Of a stretch of DNA of 64,000 bases, positions 38,641 through 48,648 are shown in pieces. Both the position numbers and the translations under genes were made by a program. The notes under the pieces were generated by a model that saw only the letters and a list, made by a program, of their open reading frames with translations, was not told where the DNA came from and did no database searches. This DNA comes from Neomoorella sulfitireducens (GTDB taxonomy: Bacteria > Bacillota > DSM-521 > Neomoorellales > Neomoorellaceae): the NCBI RefSeq assembly GCF_024733845.1, contig NZ_JANRHG010000003.1, positions 62,001 through 126,000 on the forward strand. Direction: 5' to 3'. Every line of letters starts with the position of its first letter. Within the stretch, counting starts at the first letter, position 1.

Positions 38641-41439
38641 ATGCAGTCACGCCTTTGGTACCAGATGAGTCCTCACGAAGCCCTGGAGGTTTTGCAGTCA
38701 GACGGTCAGAGGGGCCTGGCGGGGGAGGAAGCACGCCGGCGCCTGGAGAAAGCCGGTCCCAACCAGCTGAAGGCCAAACCGAAGGAACCACCTTATATAA
38801 TTTTCTTAAACCAGTTTCGCGATTTCATGGTCCTGGTGTTACTGGCGGCTACGGCTGTTTCGGCCTTTCTCGGAGAACTTGCCGATTCCGTAACTATTAT
38901 GGCCATTGTGGTTATCAATGCCTTCCTGGGCTTTATCCAGGAATACCGGGCCGAACGTTCCCTGGAAGCTTTAAAAGAAATGGCGGCGCCGGAGGCCCGG
39001 GTGCGGCGCGATAATGAGGTGCGGCGGGTACCGGCCCGGGAGGTCGTCCCCGGCGATATTTTACTCCTGGAAAGCGGTGACCGGGTGGCGGCCGATGCCC
39101 TGCTCTTAAAAGCAGTTAATCTCCAGGCCGATGAGGCGGCGCTGACGGGGGAATCGGTGCCGGTCAACAAAAGGCCTGGGGCCCTTACGGGCACGGTGGC
39201 CGTCGGCGACCGGTACAATATGGTTCACCAGGGGACGGTGATCACCAGCGGTCGCGGCGAGGCTCTAGTGGTAGCCACGGGGATGGAAACGGAAGTAGGC
39301 AAGATTGCCGGCCTGCTCCAGGAAGTAAAGGATGAAGAAACCCCTTTACAAAAGCGCCTGGCTGCCTTAGGCCGCTGGCTGGTGCTGGCCTGCCTGGCCA
39401 TCTGCGCTGCCGTGGTCGGCTTCGGCACCTTCCGGGGCGAAGAGTTGTACAGCATGTTCCTAGCAGGGGTAAGCCTGGCGGTGGCAGCTATTCCCGAGGG
39501 CCTGCCGGCCATCGTTACCGTCTGCCTGGCCCTGGGAGTACAGAAGATGGTACAGCGCCAGGCTATCGTTCGCAAGCTACCGGCCGTAGAGACCCTGGGG
39601 TGTGTTACGGTGATTTGTTCGGACAAGACCGGGACCCTTACCCAAAACCAGATGACCGTACTCCGGGTCTGGGCTGGCGGCAGGAGCCTGGCGGTAAGCG
39701 GGAGCGGCTATAATCCCCGGGGTGAGTACCTGGACCGGGACCGGCGGGTGAACGTAGAAGGGGACCTGAAGATGCTCCTCAGGATTGCCGCCCTGTGCAA
39801 CAACGCCGTCCTGCAGAAGGCAGGCCTGGCCATTGGCGGGTGGCTGCGCCGGGACGACGGCCGGGAAAAGGGCGGTGAGGGAGGAAAGAACGGTTTTCTC
39901 AGCAAAATCTTTGGCGGCAGCAACGGCGGCACCTTTAGTATCAGCGGCGATCCTACGGAGGGCGCCCTGCTGGTGGCAGCTGCCAAAGGTGGCCTCTGGC
40001 GGGAACGGCTGGAACGGGAAGAACCCCGGGTGGCCGAAATTCCCTTTGATTCCGGCCGCAAGCGCATGAGCGTTATCTGCCGGGCCGGCCGGGGCTTAAA
40101 GGTTTATGTCAAAGGGGCCCCGGATGTGATCCTCGACCTCTGTGACCGGATCCTGGTGGACGGCCAGATCCTGCCCATGGATGCCGCCCGGCGCGAGCTC
40201 ATCAGAGCCGAGAACGAGGCTATGGCCGGGCAGGCCCTGCGGGTCCTGGCCCTGGCTTACCGCGACCTGGAGGCGGGGGCGAAATTAAATGAAGAAACGG
40301 TAGAAAAGAACCTTATCCTGGTGGGCTTAATGGGTATGCTGGACCCGCCGCGGCCGGAAGCGGCAGCGGCCATCCGCGCCTGCCACCAGGCGGGAATTAA
40401 AGTGGTTATGATTACCGGTGACCACCAGGTAACGGCCCAGGCCGTGGCGCGGGAACTGGGCCTGCCTGCAGGAGAAGGCCAGGTTTTAAACGGCCGGGAA
40501 ATGGAAACGCTAACCGATGCCGAACTGGCCCGGGTGGCACGGGAAATAAATGTCTATGCCCGGGTTTCGCCCCAGCACAAGCTGCGCATCGTCCGGGCTT
40601 TAAAGGCCGGCGGCCACATTGTGGCCATGACCGGGGACGGGGTCAACGATGCCCCGGCCATTAAAGAGGCCGATATCGGCATTGCCATGGGACGCAGCGG
40701 CACCGACGTGGCCAGGGAAGCTGCCGCCGTGGTCCTGGCCGACGATAACTTCGCCACGATTGTGGCCGCCGTGGAAGAAGGCCGCGGTATTTACGATAAT
40801 ATCCGCAAATTTATCCGTTACCTGTTATCCTGTAATATCGGCGAAGTATTTACCATGTTCGTGGCAGTTATCAGCGGCCTGCCCCTACCTCTCTTACCCA
40901 TCCAGATACTCTGGATGAACCTGGTTACCGACGGCCTGCCGGCCATGGCCCTGGGATTGGACAGCAAGGAGCCAGACGTCATGCAGCGGCCGCCCCGGCC
41001 ACCCGGGGAAAGTGTTTTTGCGCGGGGCCTGGGCAGGGGCATGGCCGTCCTGGGCCTCCAGATCGGCCTGGCTACTTTGGCCGTATTTATCCTGGGCCTG
41101 TACCTGGGCAATGGCGATTTAGCCACCGCCCGTACCCTGTCCTTTACCACCCTGGTCATGGCCCAGCTCTTCGCCGTTTTTGAATGCCGTTCCGAACATC
41201 ATTCACCCTTTGCGGTGGGGTATTTATCCAATCCTTACCTGGTTATGGCCGTGGCCTGCTCGGCTACCATGCAGCTCCTGGTAATTTACCTGCCATTGCT
41301 CCAGGCCGTATTTAAAACAGTACCCTTAAACCCTTTTCACTGGGGTATAGTTATCGCGGCGGCCGGGTGGCGCACCATCCTCCACGCCATATATTACTAC
41401 CTGGTAGCCCCGGCCAGGCGCCTGGTATGGCAGAGGTAA
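38641..41439 (+). CDS. Calcium-transporting P-type ATPase (P2A)
   Basis: A 932-residue cation pump. An N-terminal cation-ATPase domain (YQMSPHEALEVLQSD), the actuator motif TGES, the phosphorylated Asp328 in CSDKTGTLTQNQM, the nucleotide-site KGAPD and the hinge TGDGVNDAPAIKEADIGIAMG are all present. About ten membrane segments are visible. PEGLPAIV in M4 and the NxxTDGLPAMAL segment in M6 fit the SERCA-like Ca2+ group, although Mn2+ cannot be excluded. The ATG follows GGAAGAGGGGA. Divergent from rqcH. Confidence 0.93.
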   Translation: MQSRLWYQMSPHEALEVLQSDGQRGLAGEEARRRLEKAGPNQLKAKPKEPPYIIFLNQFRDFMVLVLLAATAVSAFLGELADSVTIMAIVVINAFLGFIQEYRAERSLEALKEMAAPEARVRRDNEVRRVPAREVVPGDILLLESGDRVAADALLLKAVNLQADEAALTGESVPVNKRPGALTGTVAVGDRYNMVHQGTVITSGRGEALVVATGMETEVGKIAGLLQEVKDEETPLQKRLAALGRWLVLACLAICAAVVGFGTFRGEELYSMFLAGVSLAVAAIPEGLPAIVTVCLALGVQKMVQRQAIVRKLPAVETLGCVTVICSDKTGTLTQNQMTVLRVWAGGRSLAVSGSGYNPRGEYLDRDRRVNVEGDLKMLLRIAALCNNAVLQKAGLAIGGWLRRDDGREKGGEGGKNGFLSKIFGGSNGGTFSISGDPTEGALLVAAAKGGLWRERLEREEPRVAEIPFDSGRKRMSVICRAGRGLKVYVKGAPDVILDLCDRILVDGQILPMDAARRELIRAENEAMAGQALRVLALAYRDLEAGAKLNEETVEKNLILVGLMGMLDPPRPEAAAAIRACHQAGIKVVMITGDHQVTAQAVARELGLPAGEGQVLNGREMETLTDAELARVAREINVYARVSPQHKLRIVRALKAGGHIVAMTGDGVNDAPAIKEADIGIAMGRSGTDVAREAAAVVLADDNFATIVAAVEEGRGIYDNIRKFIRYLLSCNIGEVFTMFVAVISGLPLPLLPIQILWMNLVTDGLPAMALGLDSKEPDVMQRPPRPPGESVFARGLGRGMAVLGLQIGLATLAVFILGLYLGNGDLATARTLSFTTLVMAQLFAVFECRSEHHSPFAVGYLSNPYLVMAVACSATMQLLVIYLPLLQAVFKTVPLNPFHWGIVIAAAGWRTILHAIYYYLVAPARRLVWQR

Positions 41440-41513
41440 AATAAAGGTGGTAAAAATTGAAGGGTAATGTTAAAATAAGAGCATCAAATGCCATGAGATA
41501 AGGGTGATTGCCG

Positions 41514-42359
41514 TTGCATTTTGTGAAGATGCATGGCCTGGGAAATGATTTTATCCTGGTAAACGCCCTGGAAGAAAACTTGCCGGGCGATTTAGCCGGT
41601 CTTGCCCGCCAGGCCTGCAACCGCCGTTTCGGTATCGGCGCCGATGGACTTATCCTCGTACTGACATCAGAAGTGGCGGATATAAGGATGCGGATTTTTA
41701 ATCCCGACGGCAGTGAGCCGGAGATGTGCGGCAACGGTATCCGCTGTTTTGCCCGCTATGCTTATGAAGCCGGCCTGGTGCGGGAACCGGAAATCAGGGT
41801 AGAAACCCTGGCCGGGATTATCAAACCCCGGCTTATTCTCAAGGACGGCAAGGTAGCCGGCGTCCGGGTAGATATGGGCGAGCCCCGCCTGGAGCGAGAA
41901 CTAATTCCCATGGCCGGGGAAGGTTCCCCGGTGGTGGACGAGCCGGTGCCGGTGGATGGTATCACCTGGCGGGGAACCTGCGTGTCCATGGGAAATCCCC
42001 ACTGCGTTTTCTTTGTAGCAAATGTGGCCGGGGCTCCCGTGACGGAGGTAGGCCCGGCAGTCGAAAACCACCCCCTCTTTCCCCGGCGCACTAACGTCGA
42101 GTTTATCGAAGTAATGAACCGGGGCGAGTTGAAAATGCGCGTCTGGGAACGGGGAGCCGGGGAAACCCTGGCCTGCGGTACAGGTGCCTGTGCCGCCGCC
42201 GTCGCCGGGGTATTGACCGGACGCAGCAACCGGGAAGTGACGGTTCACCTGGCTGCCGGCGATCTGCAGATCGAGTGGTCGCAGGAGAATAACCATGTTT
42301 ATATGACCGGGCCGGCAGTAGAAGTCTTCCGGGGAGATTTCCCCCTTTCCGGCGATTAA
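41514..42359 (+). CDS. dapF: Diaminopimelate epimerase
   Basis: A 281-residue enzyme that interconverts LL- and meso-diaminopimelate for lysine and peptidoglycan. The active-site cysteine pair is present: EMCGNGIRC (about residue 72) and LACGTGACAAAVA (about 220), with the start MHFVKMHGLGNDF. TTG 41514 gives this usual N terminus and good spacing from AAGGGTG; TTG 41508 is possible. It is followed by dapL, a logical pair: DapL produces the LL form that DapF epimerises. Confidence 0.95.
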   Translation: MHFVKMHGLGNDFILVNALEENLPGDLAGLARQACNRRFGIGADGLILVLTSEVADIRMRIFNPDGSEPEMCGNGIRCFARYAYEAGLVREPEIRVETLAGIIKPRLILKDGKVAGVRVDMGEPRLERELIPMAGEGSPVVDEPVPVDGITWRGTCVSMGNPHCVFFVANVAGAPVTEVGPAVENHPLFPRRTNVEFIEVMNRGELKMRVWERGAGETLACGTGACAAAVAGVLTGRSNREVTVHLAAGDLQIEWSQENNHVYMTGPAVEVFRGDFPLSGD

Positions 42360-42457
42360 ACCGCCCCTGAAGGTGGCGCAGAAATAGCATTTATTCAGGC
42401 TACAGTTAAAAGGGCGGGAGCGCCCAAAATGATGCCATTATGGTAAGGAGGATAAAT

Positions 42458-43630
42458 ATGCAGGAAGCCAGGCGTATCCGCGAGTTACCACCTTACTTAT
42501 TTGCCCGCATTGAGAAGAAAATCGAAGAGGCCCGGGAACGGGGAGTCGATATCATCAGCCTTGGTATCGGCGATCCCGATATGCCCACCCCGGGCCATGT
42601 CATAGAAAAGCTGGTCGAACAGGCCCACAACCCCGAAAACCATCGTTATCCCACATCAGAAGGCATGCTGTCTTTCCGCCGGGCCGTGGCCGATTGGTAT
42701 CGCCGGCTTTACGATGTGGACCTTGATCCCCGCCGGGAAGTAGTAACCCTCATCGGGTCCAAAGAGGGTATCGCCCACATATCCTTCTGCTACGTTGACC
42801 CCGGCGACATCAACCTGGTGCCCGATCCCGGCTATCCTGTCTATCACATTGGCACCCTGCTGGCGGGCGGGGAATCCTACTTTATGCCCCTCACGGCAGC
42901 CAATGGCTTTTTGCCTGATCTGCAGGAGATTCCCAGCGACGTCGCCCGCCGGGCCAAGCTGATGTTTATTAACTACCCCAATAACCCTACCGGTGCCGTG
43001 ACCGACTTAAAATTCTTCCGGGAAGTTGTCGAGTTTGCCAAAAACTATGACCTCATTGTTTGCCACGATGCCGCTTACAGCGAGATTACCTACGACGGCT
43101 ACCGCGCCCCTTCCTTCCTGCAAACCCCCGGCGCCAAAGAGGTCGGCATTGAATTCAACTCCGTTTCCAAACCCTACAATATGACCGGCTGGCGCCTGGG
43201 ATGGGCCTGCGGCCGCGCCGACGTCATCGAAGCCCTGGGCCGCCTCAAGTCCAACATCGACTCCGGCGCCTTCCAGGCCGTCCAGTATGCCGGCATTGCC
43301 GCCCTGACGGGGCCCCAGGAAGGCCTTGCCGAGGTACGGCGTATTTACCAGGAGCGGCGGGACATTATTGTTGACGGCCTTAACTCCCTGGGCTGGCAGC
43401 TTGAGAAACCCAAAGCTACTTTCTATGTCTGGGCGCCGGTGCCCAGGGGCTATACTTCGGCCGGGTTTGCCGAGACGGTCCTGGAAAAGGCCGGTGTGAT
43501 AATTACCCCGGGCAACGGCTACGGCAGCTATGGCGAGGGTTATTTCCGCATCGCTTTAACTATCAGCAAAGAGCGCATGCAGGAAGCAATTGAACGCCTG
43601 CGGCGGGCTCTGGGTAAAGTGGAGTTTTAG
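42458..43630 (+). CDS. dapL: LL-diaminopimelate aminotransferase
   Basis: A 390-residue class-I PLP aminotransferase that makes LL-diaminopimelate directly from tetrahydrodipicolinate. Start [28 protein letters not shown], and the Lys Schiff-base region [17 protein letters not shown] match the DapL group used by acetogens and other clostridia. ATG 42458 follows AAGGAGG; the ATG at 42440 lies in front of that site and is rejected. The assignment to DapL rather than another aminotransferase rests on the dapF neighbour and similarity. Confidence 0.9.
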   Translation: MQEARRIRELPPYLFARIEKKIEEARERGVDIISLGIGDPDMPTPGHVIEKLVEQAHNPENHRYPTSEGMLSFRRAVADWYRRLYDVDLDPRREVVTLIGSKEGIAHISFCYVDPGDINLVPDPGYPVYHIGTLLAGGESYFMPLTAANGFLPDLQEIPSDVARRAKLMFINYPNNPTGAVTDLKFFREVVEFAKNYDLIVCHDAAYSEITYDGYRAPSFLQTPGAKEVGIEFNSVSKPYNMTGWRLGWACGRADVIEALGRLKSNIDSGAFQAVQYAGIAALTGPQEGLAEVRRIYQERRDIIVDGLNSLGWQLEKPKATFYVWAPVPRGYTSAGFAETVLEKAGVIITPGNGYGSYGEGYFRIALTISKERMQEAIERLRRALGKVEF

Positions 43631-43642
43631 AAGGAGCGGGAC

Positions 43643-44521
43643 ATGCTTAACAGTATGACCGGTTACGGGCGGGGGGAAGCCAGGGGTGCCGGCAGGACGG
43701 TCACCGTAGAGATCCGCGCCGTAAACCAGCGTTTCCTTGATGTGGTAATCCGGTTGCCCCGCCTTTACATGGCCCTGGAAGAAAAAATACGCCAGGTTAT
43801 TAAAAATAACCTGAGCAGGGGCCGTGTCGAAGTATTGGTGAGCATCAATGAAGAAAATGGAGAGAAACGGCCGCTAACCGTTGACATGGGCCTGGCGATG
43901 GCGTATTATAATGCCTTGAAGGAATTGGCTCAGAATCTGGCTATACCGGCGGGTATTACCGCCGAGAAGCTGTTGGCCGTGCCGGAGGTCGTTAAAGTTG
44001 CCGACCCGGAATGGGACGAGGCCAGTTTATGGCCGGTTGTTTCCGGCGCTTTAGAAACAGCCCTGGCGGATTTGCTGGCCATGCGGCGGGCCGAAGGGCA
44101 ACGCCTCCGGGCCGACCTTGAAGAACGGGTGGCGTACATACGCCGGCAGGTTGAAGCCATCAGGGAACGGGCACCGGAAGTACCCCGGGAGTATGCCCGG
44201 CGGCTTAAAGAGCGGGTTACCGAGCTGAGCGGCGGTATGGTCCTTGATCCGGGGCGCCTGGAGATGGAAGTAGCCCTCCTGGCCGAAAGGGCGGACATTA
44301 CCGAAGAAATCGTCCGCCTTATAAGCCACCTGGAGCAAATGGCCACGGCCATGAACGGCACGGAGCCGGCCGGCAGGCGGCTGGATTTTATCCTGCAGGA
44401 AATGTGGCGGGAAATAAACACTATCGGTTCCAAGGCCGGTGACCTGGCCATAAGTAACCTGGTAGTAGCAGTTAAGGGCGAACTGGAGAAAATGCGCGAA
44501 CAAGTCCAGAACGTGGAGTAG
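43643..44521 (+). CDS. yicC: YicC family endoribonuclease-like protein
   Basis: A 292-residue protein with the family start [13 protein letters not shown] and the conserved end [23 protein letters not shown] (quoted in part). YicC proteins are stress-related RNases in bacteria. In Firmicutes yicC begins the conserved block yicC-remA-gmk-rpoZ-coaBC; here gmk is missing. It follows dapL by 12 bp with an AAGGAG site. Confidence 0.92.
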   Translation: MLNSMTGYGRGEARGAGRTVTVEIRAVNQRFLDVVIRLPRLYMALEEKIRQVIKNNLSRGRVEVLVSINEENGEKRPLTVDMGLAMAYYNALKELAQNLAIPAGITAEKLLAVPEVVKVADPEWDEASLWPVVSGALETALADLLAMRRAEGQRLRADLEERVAYIRRQVEAIRERAPEVPREYARRLKERVTELSGGMVLDPGRLEMEVALLAERADITEEIVRLISHLEQMATAMNGTEPAGRRLDFILQEMWREINTIGSKAGDLAISNLVVAVKGELEKMREQVQNVE

Positions 44522-44537
44522 GCAAAGGAGGGGGAGT

Positions 44538-44807
44538 ATGGACATCAAGTTAATTAATATCGGCTTTGGTAATATTGTTTCCGCCCGGCGCATAGTAGCC
44601 ATTGTCAGCCCCGAATCGGCGCCCATTAAGCGAATTATCCAGGAAGCCCGCGACCGCGGCATGTTAATCGATGCCACTTACGGCCGCAGGACCAGGGCGG
44701 TGATCATTACCGACAGCGGGCATATCATCCTTTCGGCAGTACAGCCGGAAACGGTGGCCCACCGCCTTTCCACCCGGGAACCCATCAGTACCCCTGAAGA
44801 AGAGTAA
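44538..44807 (+). CDS. remA: Extracellular matrix regulator RemA (DUF370)
   Basis: An 89-residue DNA-binding protein of the RemA/DUF370 family: [29 protein letters not shown] (quoted in part) and [18 protein letters not shown] match. In Bacillus it activates matrix and osmoprotection genes by wrapping DNA. The ATG follows AAAGGAGGGGG. The usual neighbour guanylate kinase is absent; rpoZ comes next after 79 bp. Confidence 0.92.
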   Translation: MDIKLINIGFGNIVSARRIVAIVSPESAPIKRIIQEARDRGMLIDATYGRRTRAVIITDSGHIILSAVQPETVAHRLSTREPISTPEEE

Positions 44808-44886
44808 ACCTGTATTTAATTAAAACTGCGATCTATAAACAAGATAATTACGGTAGGTGTTTTTATCTTTTCAGGAGGAAGGAATA

Positions 44887-45090
44887 TTGAAACAGCCATC
44901 CCTGGATGAACTGGAAAAGCGGATCGGCAGCAAATACGCCCTGGCGGTCCTGGCCGCCAAGAGAGCGCGGTCGCTTTCAGAAGGGCAGTTTGCCGAAATA
45001 TACCCCAAGGGAACCAAGCCGGTAACGGTGGCTCTCTTGGAAATTGCCGAGGGTAAAATTAAATACGAATGGGGCAAAAAGAAGGCGTGA
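44887..45090 (+). CDS. rpoZ: DNA-directed RNA polymerase omega subunit
   Basis: A 67-residue omega subunit: LDELEKRIGSKYALAVLAAKRAR and GTKPVTVALLEIAEGKIKY are typical. It assists assembly and stability of the RNA polymerase beta' subunit. TTG 44887 follows the strong site AGGAGGAAGG (44873-44882); an in-frame ATG at 44857 lies upstream of that site. The gene overlaps coaBC by 4 bp (GTGA). Confidence 0.92.
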   Translation: MKQPSLDELEKRIGSKYALAVLAAKRARSLSEGQFAEIYPKGTKPVTVALLEIAEGKIKYEWGKKKA

Positions 45091-46319
45091 AGTTTTTAGA
45101 GGGAAAAACCGTCCTTCTGGGAGTCTGCGGCGGCATTGCCGCTTACAAGGCGGCCGAGCTCTGCCGGCTTTTGGTTCAGGAAGGGGCTACCGTGCAGGTG
45201 ATCATGACGGCGGGGGCGAGGGAATTTATCAGTCCCCTGACCTTCAGCGTCCTGACAGGGCAGCCGGCCCTGACGGAAATTTTTAAGCCCGGGGGAGAAG
45301 ACCCCCTGACCCACATCGATCTGGCCGATAGAGCGGATCTTTTTCTTGTAGCCCCGGCGACTGCTAACATATTGGCCAAGCTGGCCGCAGGGCTGGCGGA
45401 TGATCTCCTGACTACAACGGCCCTGGCCGTCACCTGTCCTACCCTGGTAGCACCGGCCATGAACGTCAATATGTATGCCAAAGCCGCCGTACAGGAAAAC
45501 CTGGCAACTTTAGAACGACGCGGTTGGGGCATTGTTGAGCCCGAGGAAGGCTTCCTGGCCTGCGGAACTACAGGCAAAGGACGCCTTGCCGGTTTAGAAC
45601 GCATTGTTGCTGCCTGCCGTCGAGCCCTGGCACCAGGTGATTACAGGGATGTGGCGGTACTGGTTACTGCCGGCGGTACCAGGGAACCCCTGGACCCGGT
45701 AAGGTACATAGGGAATTACAGCTCCGGGAAAATGGGTTATGCCCTGGCCCGGGCCGCCTGGGAGCGGGGTGCCAGGGTGACGCTGGTTACTGCCAGCCCG
45801 CTGCCCCCACCACCTGAGGTAGAGGTAATACGGGTGCAGACGGCTGCGGAAATGCTGGCCGCTGTAGAAGGGCGTTTTGAAGGAAGCGATATAGTCCTCA
45901 AGGCCGCGGCAGTTGCCGATTTCCGGCCTGTTGCTCAAGCAGCAAATAAGATTAAAAAAGATGCTAAACAGGGATTAAACCTTGAGCTCGAGCCGACGGT
46001 GGACATCCTGGCTTACCTGGGCAGGAGGAAAAAAAGACAAATATTAGTCGGTTTTGCTGCGGAAACCCAGGACTTGCTGGCAAACGCCAGGCAAAAGCTC
46101 CAGAACAAGCATTTAGATTTAATGGTAGCCAATGACGTTACCCGGCCCGGGGCGGGGTTTGGCAGCGATACCAATATTGTCACTTTGCTTTATCCTGACG
46201 GGAGCAAAGAAGAATTGCCACGGCTTTCCAAGCCGGAAGTAGCCCACCGCATCCTGGATGCCGTTAAAAACCTGCCGGGCTTTCCAAAAAAGGGAACAAG
46301 GCCGGAAAGGGAGGAATAG
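45087..46319 (+). CDS. coaBC: Bifunctional phosphopantothenoylcysteine decarboxylase / phosphopantothenate-cysteine ligase
   Basis: A 410-residue two-domain enzyme of coenzyme A synthesis. The N-terminal CoaC flavoprotein domain ([37 protein letters not shown] with the conserved PAMN, about 1-180) decarboxylates, and the C-terminal CoaB domain ([30 protein letters not shown], about 185-400) ligates cysteine. GTG 45087, overlapping the rpoZ stop, gives the usual start [16 protein letters not shown] 45069 is an alternative. Confidence 0.94.
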   Translation: MKFLEGKTVLLGVCGGIAAYKAAELCRLLVQEGATVQVIMTAGAREFISPLTFSVLTGQPALTEIFKPGGEDPLTHIDLADRADLFLVAPATANILAKLAAGLADDLLTTTALAVTCPTLVAPAMNVNMYAKAAVQENLATLERRGWGIVEPEEGFLACGTTGKGRLAGLERIVAACRRALAPGDYRDVAVLVTAGGTREPLDPVRYIGNYSSGKMGYALARAAWERGARVTLVTASPLPPPPEVEVIRVQTAAEMLAAVEGRFEGSDIVLKAAAVADFRPVAQAANKIKKDAKQGLNLELEPTVDILAYLGRRKKRQILVGFAAETQDLLANARQKLQNKHLDLMVANDVTRPGAGFGSDTNIVTLLYPDGSKEELPRLSKPEVAHRILDAVKNLPGFPKKGTRPEREE

Positions 46320-46323
46320 AGTA

Positions 46324-47511
46324 ATGACACGCAAGTTATTTACTTCCGAATCGGTAACAGAAGGGCATCCCGACAAAATAGCCGACCGTATTGCCGACGC
46401 CGTCCTGGATGCCATTTATGAGAAGGACCCCCTGGCCAGGGTGGCCTGTGAGTGCCTGGTGAGTACCGGCCTGGTCCTGGTGGCCGGGCAGATAACCACC
46501 GACTGTTATGTGGATATACCACGGGTAGCCCGGGAAACCATTCGCGAGATAGGTTATACCAGGGCGAAATTTGGTTTTGACTGCGACACCTGTGCCGTAC
46601 TCACCTCCATCGACGAGCAGTCACCTGATATTGCCATGGGCGTCAATGAAGCCTGGGAGAAAAAGGCGGGGGTAGCCAGGGATGAGCTGGAAACCCTCGG
46701 TGCCGGTGACCAGGGGATGATGTTCGGCTATGCTACCCGGGAGACGCCGGAGTATATGCCCATGCCCATCGCCCTGGCCCATAAGCTAACACGCCGGCTG
46801 GCCGAGGTGCGTAAAGAGAGGCTCCTGCCTTACCTGCGGCCGGACGGTAAATCCCAGGTGACGGTAGAATATGAATACGGCCGGCCGGTAAGGGTGGATA
46901 CAGTTGTTATATCCACCCAGCACCACCCCGATATCGACATGGCCACCTTGAGGGACGATGTCCTGGAAACCGTTATCAAACCGGTGATACCGGCGGAAAT
47001 GCTGGACAACCGGACGCGTTACTTTATTAATCCCACGGGACGCTTTGTCATCGGCGGTCCCCAGGGCGATACGGGACTCACCGGCCGCAAGATTATAGTA
47101 GATACCTACGGCGGCATGGCCCGTCACGGCGGCGGGGCCCTTTCCGGCAAGGATCCCACCAAGGTGGACCGCTCGGCTGCCTATGCGGCCCGCTATGTGG
47201 CCAAAAACGTGGTGGCAGCCGGTCTGGCCGAACGCTGCGAGGTCCAGGTGGCTTATGCCATCGGCGTGGCCCGGCCGGTATCCATTAGCGTAGAAACCTA
47301 TGGCACCGGGAAGATCAGTGATGGGCAACTGGTCGAATTAATCCGGTCTTACTTCGACCTGCGACCGGGGGCCATTATCCGCGACCTGGACTTACGCCGG
47401 CCCATCTATAAGCCGGTATCGGTTTACGGTCACTTCGGCCGGCCCGACCTGGACTTGCCATGGGAGCGCCTGGACAAGGTGGAAGCCCTGCGGGAGGCTG
47501 CCGGGCTATAG
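46324..47511 (+). CDS. metK: S-adenosylmethionine synthetase
   Basis: A 395-residue enzyme making SAM from methionine and ATP. The start [22 protein letters not shown] and [12 protein letters not shown], plus the P-loop-like [22 protein letters not shown] (quoted in part), are diagnostic. ATG 46324 follows GGAAAGGGAGGAA. It lies 4 nt after coaBC, and no SAM riboswitch is visible, so it depends on the upstream promoter. Confidence 0.96.
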   Translation: MTRKLFTSESVTEGHPDKIADRIADAVLDAIYEKDPLARVACECLVSTGLVLVAGQITTDCYVDIPRVARETIREIGYTRAKFGFDCDTCAVLTSIDEQSPDIAMGVNEAWEKKAGVARDELETLGAGDQGMMFGYATRETPEYMPMPIALAHKLTRRLAEVRKERLLPYLRPDGKSQVTVEYEYGRPVRVDTVVISTQHHPDIDMATLRDDVLETVIKPVIPAEMLDNRTRYFINPTGRFVIGGPQGDTGLTGRKIIVDTYGGMARHGGGALSGKDPTKVDRSAAYAARYVAKNVVAAGLAERCEVQVAYAIGVARPVSISVETYGTGKISDGQLVELIRSYFDLRPGAIIRDLDLRRPIYKPVSVYGHFGRPDLDLPWERLDKVEALREAAGL

Positions 47512-47544
47512 CCACAGCCCTTATTCATAGAAGTAGGCCCGCCA

Positions 47545-48105
47545 ATGCTTAAAAAAGTAATCATTGCTGCGGTTCTGGTCGTTGTTATAACTACAAGTTT
47601 TATGTACGGTTACATCGAGTGGTATGGGCGAAACTTAGAGCCAAGTAACGCTGATGTGATCATTGTGCTGGGTGCTGCCGTTTGGCAGAATGGTCCCAGC
47701 CCGGCTTTGCTGGAACGGATTTCCCTGGCCGAAGATCTCTATCGCAGGGGGTATGCGCCGGCGATAATAACGACGGGCGGTACCGGTACTTTGAATCCGA
47801 CCCCTGAAGGTACCGCCGCCCGCCTGGCGCTTGTTACCCGCGGTATACCACCTGATGCCATTCATGAAGAAATAAGATCGCGCAACACAAGAGAAAACCT
47901 CGCTGAAGCCGGGAAAATCATGCTCAGGTATGGGTGGAAGAAGGCTATTATTGTCACCCATGATTACCACCTGCTGCGGGCAATCACCGAGGCCCGGCGG
48001 CTGGGTATAGAAGCCTCGGGCGCCGGGGTCCACAGGACAGCCATGTTTCGCCCCCCGCTGGTATTGCGGGAAGTACTCGCTAATTTGGTAAGGGTGATTG
48101 TCTGA
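47545..48105 (+). CDS. YdcF family protein (DUF218)
   Basis: A 186-residue protein with an N-terminal membrane segment (VIIAAVLVVVITTSFMYGY, about 5-23) and an extracytoplasmic DUF218 domain: ADVIIVLGAAV, PSPALLERISLAEDLYRRGYA and IIVTHDYHLLRAI. Relatives such as SanA and YdcF affect envelope barrier function or bind SAM; the reaction is unknown. It follows metK by 33 bp. Confidence 0.87.
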   Translation: MLKKVIIAAVLVVVITTSFMYGYIEWYGRNLEPSNADVIIVLGAAVWQNGPSPALLERISLAEDLYRRGYAPAIITTGGTGTLNPTPEGTAARLALVTRGIPPDAIHEEIRSRNTRENLAEAGKIMLRYGWKKAIIVTHDYHLLRAITEARRLGIEASGAGVHRTAMFRPPLVLREVLANLVRVIV

Positions 48106-48162
48106 GACAGAACCGCCTGTACTGGTATCCGGCCGGAAAGCATGTGTATAGGGGATGCAGTA

Positions 48163-48191
48163 TTGATTCCCCGGCCGGGCGGTGTTATAAT
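48163..48191 (+). promoter_or_regulatory. Sigma-A promoter of tRNA-Thr
   Basis: TTGATT (48163-48168), a 17-bp spacer and TATAAT (48186-48191), giving a start near 48198, about 10 nt before the mature tRNA. The -10 box lies inside a perfect palindrome, GGTGTTATAATAACACC (48181-48197). Confidence 0.8.
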
Positions 48192-48207
48192 AACACCTGT
48201 GATAAAT

Positions 48208-48282
48208 GCTGATGTGGCTCAGGGGTAGAGCAGCGCACTCGTAATGCGCAGGTCGTGGGTTCGAATCCCACCATCAGCTCCA
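48208..48282 (+). tRNA. tRNA-Thr (anticodon CGU)
   Basis: The acceptor stem GCTGATG (48208-48214) pairs with CATCAGC (48272-48278). The D-arm is GCTC/GAGC, the anticodon stem is GCGCA/TGCGC with the loop CTCGTAA (anticodon CGT, threonine), and the T-arm is GTGGG-TTCGAAT-CCCAC. The discriminator T is followed by an encoded CCA (48280-48282). The genomic island starts directly beyond, so its 3' end is the probable attachment site. Confidence 0.95.
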
Positions 48283-48381
48283 AAAAAGCTAATAATGGTG
48301 CGGCTTTCGAGACGCGGAGCGGTGACTTAATTGGGGAAAAATGGGTTTTGGTCACCGTTTGGTCACGAGCCGCAAAGGTGC

Positions 48382-48410
48382 GGACAGGGATAATATCCTG
48401 TCCTATTTTT
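48382..48410. terminator. Intrinsic terminator after tRNA-Thr
   Basis: GGACAGG (48382-48388) pairs with CCTGTCC (48397-48403) and is followed by ATTTTT. It can end the tRNA transcript about 100 nt after its 3' end. Confidence 0.6.
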
Positions 48411-48450
48411 GGTTCTTCGCTATTTAGTGTGGGTAAGACTTAATCAACTA

Positions 48451-48598
48451 TGCGGCTGCCTTTGACATGGAGCCTCGCGCCTGTGTTTCTAAACGGCCAA
48501 GGGCCAGCTACGGCTACGCCTGCGGCCCTTTGCCAGCCAGGCTAACACAGGCATTCTCCATGTCAAAGGTCTCCGCTACGCTCCGATAAACAGCCGCA
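48451..48598. repeat. Large nested inverted repeat (potential cruciform)
   Basis: Four blocks pair in nested order: TGCGGCTG (48451) with CAGCCGCA (48591-48598); CCTTTGACATGGAG (48459-48472) with CTCCATGTCAAAGG (48556-48569); CCTGTGTT with AACACAGG; and AAGGGCC with GGCCCTT around the centre. The stretch has no gene and lies between the tRNA and the integrase gene. It could be an integration/excision structure, a small non-autonomous element or a structured RNA. Confidence 0.7.
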
Positions 48599-48648
48599 TT
48601 TAAAAGGTAATAGAACTAATGTTCGCCCATACAAAATAGCGAGGAACC

